Assembly: GCA_037447655.1 (NCBI GenBank)
Contig: JBBHKE010002003.1
Span: 62,001-126,000, forward strand
DNA: 64,000 nt
Reading direction: 5' to 3'
Source: Zygnema cylindricum
Lineage: Eukaryota; Streptophyta; Zygnematophyceae; Zygnematales; Zygnemataceae
Numbering within the stretch: position 1 is the stretch's first letter; each line of letters opens with the position of its first letter. This document shows, piece by piece, positions 26,027-37,722 of the stretch. Position numbers and translations under genes: made by a program. Below the pieces are notes generated by a model, which saw only the letters and a list, made by a program, of their open reading frames with translations, searched no databases and was not told the DNA's origin.

Positions 26027-26040
26027 GGTTATGGGCCCAC
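26027..26040 (+). other. Primer-binding site of element H
   Basis: GGTTATGGGCCCAC follows the LTR end ACA directly and is a 14-nt perfect complement of the anticodon stem-loop of plant initiator tRNA-Met. The usual angiosperm Copia site (TGGTATCAGAGC, complement of the tRNA 3' end) is absent here. It matches the half-tRNA priming arrangement known from Drosophila copia and yeast Ty5. Confidence 0.82.
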
Positions 26041-27058
26041 GCCCATGGCTACCCATATTTGATGGATCTAAATGTTACTATTGGAGGATTATTATGGAGA
26101 GCTACTCCAAGTCGAGGAAGTTAATGGATGTGGTGGATGGGACATGTGGTCAATCATTGATTGGATTGGAGGAGAAGAACAATGAATGTTTGCTGACTAT
26201 CAAGCTATCCTTTAACCAGGAACTTGTAATGACTTACCTTGGTTTAGAAAGTGGAGCGGAATTATGGAAGTGTTTAGAACGTGCATATCAAAAGACTTTT
26301 GTGTATCACTGGATGATTAATGTCACAAAAATAATTGAGTATAAGTATGATGGAGGTAGTATGTTGGATTATTGTATTAGGATACAGATACTGTTTGCAA
26401 AAAATGATATTGCAGGAGGAAACTTCACCAATGATCAAAAGGCTTTTCTGTTAATGAAAGGATTACCAAAGGAATATGGGTGTGCTTTAGATAGATTAAG
26501 ACAAGTTGATAAAAGGGATTAGAACTTACTTTTAGCAATCTGGTGTGTTTTAGAGGAAGAGGCTAATAATGAGGCTTTAAAGAATAGGGGGAATTGTCAA
26601 GGTGTCAGATCATAGTTTCAGAGAAATAAGAAAGGTTGTCAGGTAGAAAACTGTTTTTACTGTAATGATGTAGGGCATACTTTCAGGGTATGTCCGCTAT
26701 ATAAAAGTGCATGTGTCGCAGGAACTTTCACGAATGGATGGGATGATAATCGAGTTCGACCCCCTAAACGAAGGGCTACACTTCCCATCGAAGAATTTGT
26801 ATACTTGCCAATTGCTACTCTTCGAAATATGGAACATGAGGAAGGAAAAGGAGAAATTGTTGTGACCGGAAATGGAGTGGAGAAAGAGGTGACAGAAAAT
26901 GAGCCAATTTTTGTCACTTTTACAAACGACAGATTGGTGAGTGATGAAGATGTGCAAGAGGAAAAGGTTACAAAAGTAAGAATACTAGGAGGAAGTGAAG
27001 GGGATTTAAAAGTTAAAACTGAAAATAATTTGCAGGAGGAGATTAATACACTTAGAGA

Positions 27059-27187
27059 AGGAGAGAGGAAAGGTGTTCAACAAAGTGGAGTAAGTGAAGA
27101 ATTTTATAATACGGAAGAAGAAAGAGAGAGGAAAAGTGTTCACAAATTTGGAGTACGTGAAGAACTTTATAATGCGGAAGAAGAAAA
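27059..27187 (+). repeat. 63-bp in-frame tandem repeat in H gag tail
   Basis: Two adjacent copies of about 63 bp encode ERKGVQQSGVSEEFYNTEEE and ERKSVHKFGVREELYNAEEE. The duplication keeps frame, and the copies have since diverged at several codons. Confidence 0.82.
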
Positions 27188-27317
27188 TAAAATTGCGAAA
27201 ATGGGAAAAACATCAAAATTCAGTAAGAAAACGAAGAAAGGAAGTAGAATTCAACGGATGAATAATAGGAGGAAACGTATTCCAAAAGTGGTCAAAAAAA
27301 GACGGCGTGAAAAGTAA

Positions 27318-27380
27318 CTTTACAGAAGTGACTACCATTAACATTCGCTAATATTCGTGGATTTTTGAATTTTTGAATGC
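27318..27380. other. Junction between truncated H and the G 3' LTR
   Basis: These 60 or so bases after the H gag stop are AT-rich, non-coding and unlike either LTR. They end where G LTR sequence (CTAGATCTATAGTG) resumes. This is the presumed deletion scar that removed the 3' part of H and about 84 bp of the host LTR. Confidence 0.55.
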
Positions 27381-27858
27381 CTAAAAGACTAGATCTATAG
27401 TGTAAGATATGTTACTAAAATAGAAAGAGGTCTTCCAACCAAACAAACATGTACTACAAGCAAATTAGAGACAATAGAGCATAAAACACCTTAAACTGCA
27501 CTTAGTGCTCTCATTTCCATAAACTCCGTGTAGAATGTACATTCTGTATCGAATTGATCAATCCTAATTGAAATAAATACTCAAAAGATATAGAAAACAT
27601 CTAAAACGTATGTACAATCTAAGTGTTTCGACCAGAATCGTCCACTAACAATATCTAAACCCTAAAAATTCGGGTGATTCTTATCACGTCCACATTCATT
27701 GGCGGCCCTACACACTAATTTACTTAAAGATAACTATTCGTGTAGATACTACAAAAGTACCACACTAAATTTGGTCAATATTGAAAAGATGGTATTCCAA
27801 AAATATTCCAAGTCCTAGACTCAAATTTCTAAGGCATACAGAAGCTTAATTTTCAATA
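27381..27858 (-). mobile_element. Proximal piece of the element G 3' LTR
   Basis: On the reverse strand it starts TATTGAAAATTAAGC just after the polypurine tract AAAGCTTAAGGGGAG and aligns with the first 500 bp or so of the G 5' LTR and with the E LTR (36,146-36,772). It is cut at about 27,381 by the H-associated deletion. Confidence 0.88.
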
Positions 27859-30800
27859 CTCCCCTTAAGCTTTAGAAGGCTTACTCACTTAGACCATATG
27901 CTTTTCTGCAGTACTCCAACTTAGGAGCAGGAAGGGCTTTTGTCAACATGTCCGCAACCATTTTCTCATTAAGGAAATAACAAAGTTTGACCACTTTTGC
28001 AATTACTTTCTCTCGTGCCAAATGTAGCCGAATGTCTATATGTTTACTCTTAAAATGGTGACTTGAATTTGTAGCCACAAAAATGGCTGCTTGATTGTCG
28101 CACCACATTATTTGTGTCTCGTGTTGTGTATAACCCAATTCTTAAAGAAATGCCTTAATCCATAGCAGCTCTTTCAAGGCTATACTCGCAGCCATGTATT
28201 CCACTTTTATAGTCAATTGTGCCGTGACCTTTTGAAGTTTACTACTCCAACTACAAGTTCCACTTCCAATCAGAATAACATACCCAGTTGTAGACTTCCT
28301 ACTAGGCACATCACCATAGCTAGCATCACTCCAAGTATTAATGCCACCCTTGTCCCCTCCCTAAGTAAGCCAAAGATTTCTAGTCCCAACAAGATATCTT
28401 AAGACCCTTTTTGCTGCTTCCCAGTCTCTCTTTCGTGGATTTTGCAAACTTTTGCTCAACACACCAACAGGTGCAGCTATATCGGGCCTAGTACAATTAC
28501 TGAAGTAAATTAGACTTCCTACTTCTTGTCTATAGGGTATTTAGGACATAATTTTTTGCTCTTCTAGACTATGTTCCTCATTTGTTATGACTCCAAACTC
28601 ATGCTCCATTCCTTCAAGTTTTTGCTTATACTCTATAGGAGTTGCACAACCTTTGGCATCAGCCAAGCCAAATTTTTCCTACATGTTTCCTATCCCTTCT
28701 TTTTGAGTTAGCCTAATGATATTCTTTTCTCTATATCTTTCAACTTGTATACCAAGGATATATTTTGCCTCACCCAAATCTTTCATTTCAAATTGTGAAT
28801 TAAGAGCATGTTTTACTCTAGCAATTCCTTCTTTGTTCTTACTAATTAGCAGCAAATCAGCAACATACACAGCAATGAATATCACCTCATCATGATTATC
28901 ACCACACGTCACATATACTGAATGATCTGAGCTAATTCTAGTAAATCTTAATCCTGTCAAGAACTCATCTAACTTTCGATTCCATTGCTTAGGGGCCTGT
29001 TTAAGGCCATACAAAGATTTTAAAAGTCTGCATATAAGATTTTCATTTTCATGCTTCCTCATAACCCTTTGGCTGGTTCATATAAATAACCTCATCTAAA
29101 TCACCATGCAAAAATGCAGTTTTGACATCCATTTGGTGAATGTCAAAATCCTCTATAGTAGCTAATGTAAGTTAGATGTGGACAGATGGAAACCTTACAA
29201 CTGGTGAAAAAGTTTCTTCATAATATATCCCCTCCTTTTGATAAGATCCCTTAGCAATCAAGCAAGCCTTATACCTGTCTATGGTATTATCTGGGTTCAA
29301 TTTTAATTTAAAAACCCATTTACTTCTAATAGCCTTTCTTCAAGGAGGAAGTTCCACCAGATCCCATGTTTGGGCCTCCATGATGGATTTCATTTCTTCA
29401 TTAAACGCTTCCACCTAGTGTTCCCTTTCATTACTTGAAAAAGCTTCTGTCAACGTTAGAGGCTCTTCAATGTGTGCTGAGTGAGCAAAGGATGCATTTT
29501 CTCCCCTGAGTCACACACTTCGCCTAATTCCACCCGGAAATTATTTTGCCGGTATAGATGGTTGGGTCCTCCTCCTAGATACATGTGATTCTTTTTGTGA
29601 TTCAGTTTCAGCTTGAGGTAGAGGAGAGTCTGCAACTCTTTCGGGCATAGCACTTCCTGTTTCCGGTGGAGAAGATGATTGCAAGTCACTTTGAGCTAAT
29701 GTAGATGCATTTTTTATATTTTTCTTGAAAAACATAAGATTTTCCTCTAAAAAGATATAATCAACACTTAGACTTTTCTTTTATCGCTACGTTGACTAAA
29801 TACATCTACTCTTTTTCCCTCATCCTTTATTATGATGTTTGTGGCTACCACAACTCTATTTCTCTTAGTGTCATATACTTTATAACCTTTGGCATGATCA
29901 TCATACCCTAAAAATATCCCTGGTATGCCTTTTGGCTCTAATTTCCATTTTTGTGGATCATTATCTAGCATTAATACCTTAATTCCAAAAACCTTGAAGT
30001 GATTTACATCTAGTTTGTGTCCTATCCACATTTCATAGGGAGTTTTATCTCTTACTGCTCTTGTTTCTAGCCTCTTTCTCACAGAAGGTGCACAATGCAT
30101 AGCCTCTGCCCAAAATTTGAAATCTATGTCCATATCAGCCATTTTTGTCCTAGCACACTCAGATATGGTCCTATTCATGCTTTCTGAAACACCGTTTTGT
30201 TCCAGAGAATAAGGAACGGTTAGTTAACGTGAGATTCCATGCAATTTTAGGAATTCTGCAAACTCATTAGAAATGTACTGCCCTCTATTATCAAATCTGA
30301 ATCCCCCCTATCTTTCTCTCATGTAGATTCTCAACCCAAGCCTTATACTCCTTAAATTTTGAAAAGACTTCATCCTTACTTTTCAAAAAATAAAATGTAG
30401 TAAATCTACTATAGTCATCACTAAAGGTAAGCATAAACTTAGAACCTCCCACAGATGGATACCTAGATGGCCCCCATACAGCTGAATAAATTAGTTCTAA
30501 CACCCTGCTACTTCTATGATCAGTTTGCGAAGGGAAAGGCAACTTATGATTTTTTCCCATTGCACAACCATCACATACATTTGATGCTGGTTTTTGACTA
30601 ATTTTACACCTTCCACCATTTTTTGATTTACCATCTTTTCTTATCTATCATAATTCTCATGTCCTAAACGTTTATGCCATAAATCATAATCACTGATTAC
30701 ACTTGAGTACATAACATTATTGTCATTATCATTTGCAAGACTTAACCGATACAAATTGGTTCCTCTAGCAAATCCCTTTACAGCTATTTTCCCATTCTTA

Positions 30801-31948
30801 CACACTATTTTTTTTCCATTCTCAGATATAGTTTTAAAACCTTTCTTTTCTACCACTGACGTAGACAAAAAGTTTCTTTTAAAAGGTGGGACATGTAACA
30901 CATCTTTCAAGACCCTTTTCATAGGTTTTCCCTCTACGTTCAACATAAGTGACACCCTACTCTTTGCTTTCGACTATACAAAGGTATCATCACTAAAATA
31001 AATTTTGATGGGTGAAATAGATTGAATACTCTCAAAGAGATGGCGATTGCGGCACATGTGTGCAGATGCACCGGAGTCCATTATCCATTTGTCTTCCTCC
31101 ACGCCTTCCGTTGCTTGTGCCATCGCAAAGTATTTCTTTTCGCTGTTGGTGGGAAAGCTGCTCATGTCCTCCTCCTTAAGTTCGTTGAAGAGAGCAGTTG
31201 GTCGACCACCTGATTAAGAAAGAACCCTACTTTCGTCCCATCCACAGCAAAAATTTCCTGCGGCTTTTGCTCTCTTATATGCATTACACATTCTGAACAC
31301 ATGCCCTTTTTCATCAAAGTAATAGCAGGTTAAAGGTGACCTTCTAGGACCACACCTCTACCAATGCCACTACCAATCATAGAATTTGAAAACTGGTTAG
31401 CTAGTGCCTGAACAGACTTACTACTACCTTTTTGTTAAACCTAGTTAGCTTCTTCACTAAATATAAGTTGAATTGCTAATGCTATGGTCGATTGACGCTG
31501 TTGAAGAGCCCTAAGCCTATCCATGGCTCCCTTATACTCATTCGGTAAAGTTCTCATCAATAACATAGCCTGTTGAAGTGGTGAAAAGTCTCCACCTGCA
31601 CTTGTAATCTGAACGAACAACCTTTTTATAGTTTGGCAATGATCTACCATACTACCTCCAAAATATCTAAATTCAAAGATTTCTGATGCTATATTAGTCT
31701 GACCAATGACATCAAGCTAAACTTACATAGCATGTACACTAAAACAGATTTGAGAAGTCTTTTTCATATCAAGGTAAAACATTACCAACTCCTTTGTCAT
31801 TGACTACTTTTAGACATTGAGGCAATGGAGATTCTTCTTTCTCCAATCCGGTGCAGTCTCATCAGCAGTCCCATCCATAATGGATGACAAGTCCCTCTCT
31901 TCGATATAGGAGCTCAGCATATCTTATCAAACATATGCAATTTGGGCC

Positions 31949-31962
31949 GTGGGCCCATAACC
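31949..31962 (-). other. Primer-binding site of element G
   Basis: Reverse strand GGTTATGGGCCCAC follows the LTR end CTTCAACA. It is the same 14-nt perfect complement of plant initiator tRNA-Met anticodon arm as in H. Confidence 0.82.
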
Positions 31963-31979
31963 TGTTGAAGGTTATGGGC
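31953..31979 (-). other. 10-bp hairpin spanning LTR end and primer site of G
   Basis: GCCCATAACC at the LTR end and GGTTATGGGC in the primer site form a perfect 10-bp stem with the 7-nt loop TTCAACA. The LTR arm is therefore identical in sequence to the tRNA anticodon arm itself. The LTR of E (36,146-36,162) has the same arm; the solo LTR and the G 3' LTR have decayed arms. Confidence 0.8.
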
Positions 31980-32649
31980 ATTTAGACTTGGCTCTGATCC
32001 ACTCCCACTAGGAGTCACACTTGCACGAGCTGGGATATTCGTCCCTGCAGGAGCACGTGGAGCACTAGGGCTAATAGGAGCACTTTTAGCAGGAGCTGAG
32101 CCATTATCAAACATGTTAGCGGAAGCAAACCCAAAGAGGAATATCTATCAAACTAGATCAATACTATAAGATATATAACTATAAAGAAAGAGGTCTTTCA
32201 ACCATACAAACATGTACTAGAAGCAAATCAAAGACAATGAAGCACAAAACACCTTAAACTACACTTAGTGCTCTCATTTCCTTAAACTCTGTGTAGAATA
32301 TACATTGTGTATCGAATTGATCAATCCTAATTGAACTAAATACTAAAAAGATCTAGAAAACATCTAAAACGTATGTACAAGGTTCACCAGACAACCTACT
32401 CACAAAAAACCAAGTGTTTGGACAAAAAGAATCCACTAACAATATCTATACCCTAAAAATCCAGGTGATTCTTATCACGTCCACATTCATTGGCGGCCCT
32501 ACACACAAATTTACTTAGAGATAACTATTCGTGTAGATAATACCAAAATTCCACACTAAATTTGGTCAATATTGAATAGTTCGTATTCAAAAAATATTCT
32601 ATGTCTTAGAGCCAAATTTCTAAGACTTACTAAAGCTTAATTTCCAATA
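31963..32649 (-). mobile_element. 5' LTR of element G
   Basis: This 687-bp reverse-strand LTR starts TATTGGAAATTAAGC (32,649) and ends CTTCAACA (31,963). The outer boundary is fixed by the GATAA duplication. It encodes about the first 50 residues of Gag at its 3' end. Confidence 0.92.
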
Positions 32650-35600
32650 GATAAGAGGAATTGTTACCTAACTTACACAAACTGTTTAAGCTAACAGAAA
32701 TTGTTATCTAACTTACAAAACTGTAAGCAATAACAAGAATTGATACCTAAATAATACAAGCAGTTAGTGATAACATGAACTGTTATCAAAATTACACAAA
32801 CTGTTTCTGCTAACATTAATTGTGACCTAACTTACACAAACAGTTAGCGATAACAGGAATTGTTATCTAAATTACACAAACTGTTAGCAATAAAAAGAAT
32901 TGTTATCTAAATTACACAAACAGTTAGCGATAACACGAATTGTTACCTAAATTACACAAACTGTTAGGGATAATAAAAATTGTCACCTAAATTACACAAG
33001 CTGTTAGCGATAAGAGGAATTGTTACCTATTTTATACAAACTCTTAGCGCTAACAGGAATTGTCACCTAAATTACACAAACTATTACGATAACAAGAATA
33101 GTTACCTAAATTACCCAAATAGTTAGCGAAAACAAGAATTCTTACCTGAATTACAAAAACAGTTAGTGATATCAAGAATTGTCACCTTAATTACACAACT
33201 GTTAGCGATAACAAGAATTGTTACCTAAATTAAACAAACAATTAGCGATAACAATAATCGTTATCTAAATTACACAAACAATTAGCAATAACAAATATTG
33301 TTATCTAATTCACACAAACTGTTAGCGATAACAAAAATTGTTATATAAATTACATATAGAGTTTGCGCTTCACGAAATGTTACCTAAATTACACAATTAG
33401 TTAGTGATAGAAGGAATTGTTACCTAAATTACATAAACTATTAGCCATAACAAGAATTGTTACCTAAATTACACAAACAGTTAGGGATAACAAAATTGTT
33501 ACCTAAATTACACAAACTGATAGCGCTAACAATAATGGTTATCTAACTTACACAAACTATTAGCTCTAACAATAATTTTTATCTAAATTACACAAACAGT
33601 TAGCAAAAACACGAATTGTTACCTAAATTACACAAACAATCAGGGATAACAAGAATTGTTACCTAAATTACACAAACTGTTAGCGCTAACAATAATGGTT
33701 ACCTAACTTACACAAACTGTTAGCGATAAGACGAATTGTTACCTAACTTACACAAACTGTTAGCGCTAACAGAATTGTTATCTAACTTACAAAACTGTAA
33801 GCAATAACAAGAATTGTTACCTAAATAACACAAACAGTTAGCGATTACGCGAATTAGCACCTAAATTACATAAACTCTTAGCAATAATAAAAATTGTTAC
33901 CTAAATTACACAAATTGTTAGCGATAAGAGGAATTGTAACCTAACATACACAAACTGTTAGAGGTAACATGAATTGTCACCTAAATTACACAAACTGTTA
34001 CGATAACAAGAATTGTTACCTAAAATCACAAATAGTTAGCGAAAACAAGAATTGTTACCTAAATTACACAAAGTGTTAGCGATAACAAGAATTATTACCA
34101 AAATTACAAAAACAGTTAGCGAACACACGAATTGTTATCTAACTTACACAAACTGTAAGTGCTGACAATAATGGTTACCTAATTTACACAAAATGTTAGC
34201 GTTGACATGAATTGTTATCTATGTTACACAAACTGTTAGCAATAACAAGAATTGTTACCTAAATTACACAAACAGTTAGTGATAACAAAAAGTGTTACCT
34301 AAATTACACAAAAAATTAGCGCTAACAAGAATTGTTATCTAATTTACACAAACTGTTAGCGATAACAAGTATTATTACCTAAATTACACAAACAATTAGC
34401 GATAACAAGAATTGTTACCTAAATTACACAAACTGTTAGCGAAAACAAGAATTGTTACCTAAATTACAAAAACAGTTAGCGAACACACGAATTGTTATCT
34501 AACTTACACAAACTGTAAGCGATGACAATAATGGTTACCTAACTTACACAAAATGTTAGCGTTGACATGAATTATTATCTATGTTACACAAACTGTTAGC
34601 AATAACAAGAATTGTTACTTAAATTACACAAAGAGTTAGTGATAACAAAAAGTGTTACCTAAATTACACAAACAATTTGCGCTAACAAGAATTGTTATCT
34701 AATTTACACAAACTGTTAGAGCTAACAAGAATGGTTACCTAACTTACACAAACTGTTATCGAAAACAAGAACTGTAACCTTACTTACACAAAGTGTTAGC
34801 AATAATAAGAATTGTTACCTAAATTACACAAACAGTTCGCAATAACAAGAATTGTGACCTTAATTACAGAAATAGTTAGTGGTAAAAAGCATTGTTACCT
34901 AAATTACACAAACTGTTAGCGCTAACATGAATTGTTATCTAACTTACACAAAGTGTAAGCGATAACAGGAATTGTCACCTAAATTACACAAACTGTTAGC
35001 GATAACAAGAATTGTTACCTAAATTACACAAATTGTTAGCGCGAAAAGAAATTGTTTTCTAACTTACACAAATTGTTAGAGCTAACAAGAATAGTTACCT
35101 TACTTACTCAAACAGTTAGCGATAATAGGAATTTAAACCTAAATTACACATACTGTTAGCGATAATAGGAATTAAAACCTAAATTACACATACAGTTAGC
35201 GATAATAGGAATTGTTATCTAAATTACACAAAGAGTTAGCCATATCAGGAATTGAAATCTAAATTACACAAACTTTTAGCGCTAACATAAATTGTTATCT
35301 TACTTACACAAACTTTTAGCGATAACAGGAATTGTTATCTAAATTACACAAACTCTTAGCGATAATAATAATTGTTACCTAAATTACACAAACTCTTAGC
35401 GATAACAGGAATTGTTACGTAAATTACACAAACTATTAGCGATAACAAGAATTGTTACCTAAATTACACAAACATTTAGCGATAACAATTTTTTTTACCT
35501 AAATTACACAACATTTAGCGCTAACAGGAATTGTTATCTAACTAACACAAACTATTAGAGCTAACATGAATGGTTCCTTAACTTACACAAACAGTGAGCG

Positions 35601-36145
35601 ATAACAGGAATTGTTACCAAACTTACACAAACACTTAGCGATTAACAAAAATTGTTACCTAAATTACACAAACAGTTTGCGATAACAAGAATTGTTTACT
35701 AAACAACACAATCAGTTAGCGATAACAAGAATTATTTCCTAAATTACACAAACAGTTAGCGATAACAAGAATTGTTACCTAAATTACACAAACAATTAGT
35801 GATAACAATAATTGTTACATAAATTATAAAAACAATTAGCGATAACAAGAATTGTTACCTAAATTACACAAACTGTTAGCAATAACAGTAATTGTTACCT
35901 AAATTACACAAAGAGTTAGCCCTAACAGGAATTCTTATCTAACTTACACAAATTGTTATAGCTAACAAGAATTGTTACCTAACTTACACAAACTGTTAGC
36001 GATAATATGAATTGTTACCAAACATACACAAACTGTTAGCGATTAACAAATATTGTTACCTAAATTACAGAAACAGTTAGCGATATCAGGGATTGTTACC
36101 CAAATTACACAAACTGTTAACGATAACAATAATTGTTACCTAAAT
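32650..36145 (+). repeat. 40-bp satellite array S6, forward orientation
   Basis: Forward monomers begin with the right GATAA duplication of G and run to the E LTR. The array was contiguous with S5 before G inserted. It contains a nine-monomer duplication (34,101-34,358 and 34,461-34,718) and pairs of near-identical adjacent monomers (35,120-35,210). Confidence 0.96.
34101..34718 (+). repeat. Nine-monomer satellite duplication (offset 360 bp)
   Basis: The block 34,101-34,358 recurs at 34,461-34,718 with exactly 360 bp offset. Shared rare variants include GCGAACACACGAATTG, a GTTGACATGAATTG monomer and AGTGATAACAAAAAGTGTT. Confidence 0.9.
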
Positions 36146-36772
36146 TGTTGAAGGTTATGGGCATTCTGACTTGGTTGTGTTCCACTTCCACTACGCGTCA
36201 CACTTGCACTAGGTTCGATTGATCCATTAGTAGACATGGCAGCAGAAGCAAACCCAAAGAGTTATACCTATTTGACTAGATTTATGTTGTAAGATATGTA
36301 GCTTTAAGTGAGAGAGGTCTTAGAACACAACAATATATACCACAGCCAAAATAAGGACAATACAATAGAAAAACACCTTAAAGTGCACTTAGTGCTCTGA
36401 TTTCCTTAAACTCTATGTAGAATGTACATTCTGTGTCGAATTGCTCAATCCTAATTGAACTAAATACTCAAAAGATCTAGAAAACATCTAACACGTATGT
36501 ACACAGTTCATCTAAATATCTACTAACAAAAATCTAAGTACTTGGACCAGAATTGTGTAGAAACAATATCTACACCCAAAAAATCTGTGAGATATTTATC
36601 ACGTCCACATTCATTGGCGGCCCTACACACTAATTTACTTAAAGATAACTATTCGTGTAGATACTACAAAAATCCACACTAAATTTGGTCAATATTGAAC
36701 AGTTCGTATTCCAAAAATATTCCAAGTCCTAAACTCAAATTTCTAAGGCATACTAAAGCTGAATTTTCAATA
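36146..36772 (-). mobile_element. 3' LTR of truncated Copia element E (family G)
   Basis: This 627-bp reverse-strand LTR starts TATTGAAAATTCAGC after AAAGCTTAAAGGGAG and ends GCCCATAACCTTCAACA, abutting satellite. It belongs to the family of G and the solo LTR at 3,736. It encodes a Gag N-terminus (ATG near 36,237) reading MSTNGSIEPSASVTRSGSG. Confidence 0.9.
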
Positions 36773-36794
36773 CTCCCTTTAAGCTTTAGAAGGT

Positions 36795-37722
36795 TTACTC
36801 ACTTAGACCATATGCTTTTCTGCAGTACTCCAACTTAGGAGTAGGAAGGGCTTTTGTCAACATGTCTGCAACCATTTTCTCATCAAGCAAATAACAAAGT
36901 TTCACCACTCTTGCAAATACTTTTTCTTGTACCAAATGTAGCCGAATTTCCATATGCTTACTCTTAAAATGGTGACATGGATTTGTAGCCACAGAAATGG
37001 TTGCTTGATTGTCGCACCACATTATTTGTGTTCCGTGTTGTGTAAACTCCAATTCGTGAAAAAACGCCTTAATCCAAAGTAGCTCCTTTAAGGCTGCGCT
37101 CGTAGCCATGTATTCGGCTTCCATAGTCGATTGTGCCGTGACTTTTTGAAGTTAACTACTCCAACTACAAGTTCCACTTTCAATTTGAATGACATACCTT
37201 TTTGTAGACTTCATACTAGGCACAACATAATAGCTAGCTTCACTCCAAGTCTTAATGCTAACCTTGTCCCATCCCAAAGTGAGCCAAAGATTTCTAGTCC
37301 CAACAAGATATCTTAAGACCCTTTTTCCTACCTCCCAATCTCTCTTTCGTGGATTTTGAAGACTTAAACTCAACACACCAAGAGCTACAACTATATCAGG
37401 CCTAGTGCAATTCATGAAGTAAATCAGACTTCCTACTACTAGTATGTAAGGTAGTTGGGACATAATTTTTTGCTCTTCTGCAATGAGTTTCTCATCTATT
37501 ATGACTCCAAACTCATGCTCTATTCCTTCAATATTTTGCTTATACTCCATAAGAGTTGCATAACCTTTGGCATCAGCTAAGCCAAATTTTTCCAACATGT
37601 TTCCTATCGCTTTTTTTTGAGTTAGCCTAAATACTTTCTATTCTCTATCTCTTTCAACTTGTAGTCCAAGAATGCATTTAGCCTCACCCAAATCCTTCAT
37701 TTCAAATTTTGAATTAAGAGTA
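36795..37722 (-). pseudogene. Copia pol remnant (RT end and RNase H), element E
   Basis: Two reverse-strand open blocks (37,598-37,152 and 37,124-36,795) encode the RT C-terminal part (GSLIYFMNCTRPDI) and RNase H (KTWSEASYY, STMEAEYMATS, WCDNQA), ending YGLSE at a stop. The first RNase H catalytic Asp (normally WSDAS) is Glu. A stop separates the blocks near 37,150. Upstream sequence is cut at about 37,722, where a forward LTR remnant begins. Confidence 0.9.

Larger units (their letters stand above)
26001..27317 (+). pseudogene. Gag of element H with unusual charged C-terminal tail
   Basis: A single reading frame of 439 codons starts at ATG 26,001 inside the LTR and crosses the primer site as Gln-Val-Met-Gly-Pro. 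It continues with a DUF4219-like start (PIFDGSKCYYW) and the capsid-like region, a zinc knuckle CFYCNDVGHTFRVC (26,652-26,693), then about 200 codons of highly charged sequence ending in a basic, nuclear-localisation-like tail (RRKRIPKVVKKRRREK). Only two nonsense codons interrupt it (26,520 and about 26,612). The tail contains a 21-residue tandem repeat (27,059-27,187). No protease, integrase or RT follows the knuckle, unlike D, F and G. Either this is a gag-only, non-autonomous element, or pol was lost by deletion after 27,317. The tail's function is unknown. Confidence 0.8.
27881..32114 (-). pseudogene. Copia gag-pol remnant, element G
   Basis: On the reverse strand Gag starts at ATG 32,114, 152 bp inside the 5' LTR, giving a Pro/Ala/Ser-rich N-terminus before the QQVMGP encoded by the primer site. 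Next come capsid-like blocks (31,650-31,441), a decayed zinc knuckle whose second Cys is Phe (CYYFDEKGH, about 31,290-31,330), protease WIMDSGASAHMC (about 31,080), and integrase (LWHKRLGH at about 30,670; first catalytic Asp replaced by Ala in IYSAVWGP; FSDDYSRF; C-terminal region 30,178-29,768). RT follows (29,062-28,679 in one frame), then RNase H ending YGLSE at a stop (27,881). Many stops and frameshifts make it inactive. Its RNase H end is very close to that of E. Confidence 0.92.
24938..32649 (-). mobile_element. Composite Copia element G with nested element H
   Basis: Element G lies on the reverse strand between perfect GATAA duplications (24,933-24,937 and 32,650-32,654); excision restores a monomer reading GCGATAAGAGG. 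From its 5' end: LTR 31,963-32,649, primer site 31,949-31,962, gag-pol remnant, polypurine tract about 27,859-27,875, and a 3' LTR split into 27,381-27,858 and 24,938-25,038. The split is due to element H (forward strand) inserted in that LTR; about 84 bp of the LTR and H's 3' part were then lost. The terminal 101 bp of the two LTRs differ at roughly a tenth of positions, so the insertion is not recent. Confidence 0.9.

Noticed and set aside
27000-27317. Envelope-like third reading frame in H
   Set aside because: It is in the same frame as Gag, with no signal peptide or membrane segment; a charged Gag extension fits better.
31930-31980. A tRNA-Met gene fragment at the G LTR end
   Set aside because: Only the 10-base anticodon arm matches; no acceptor, D or T arm is present, so it is an element feature.
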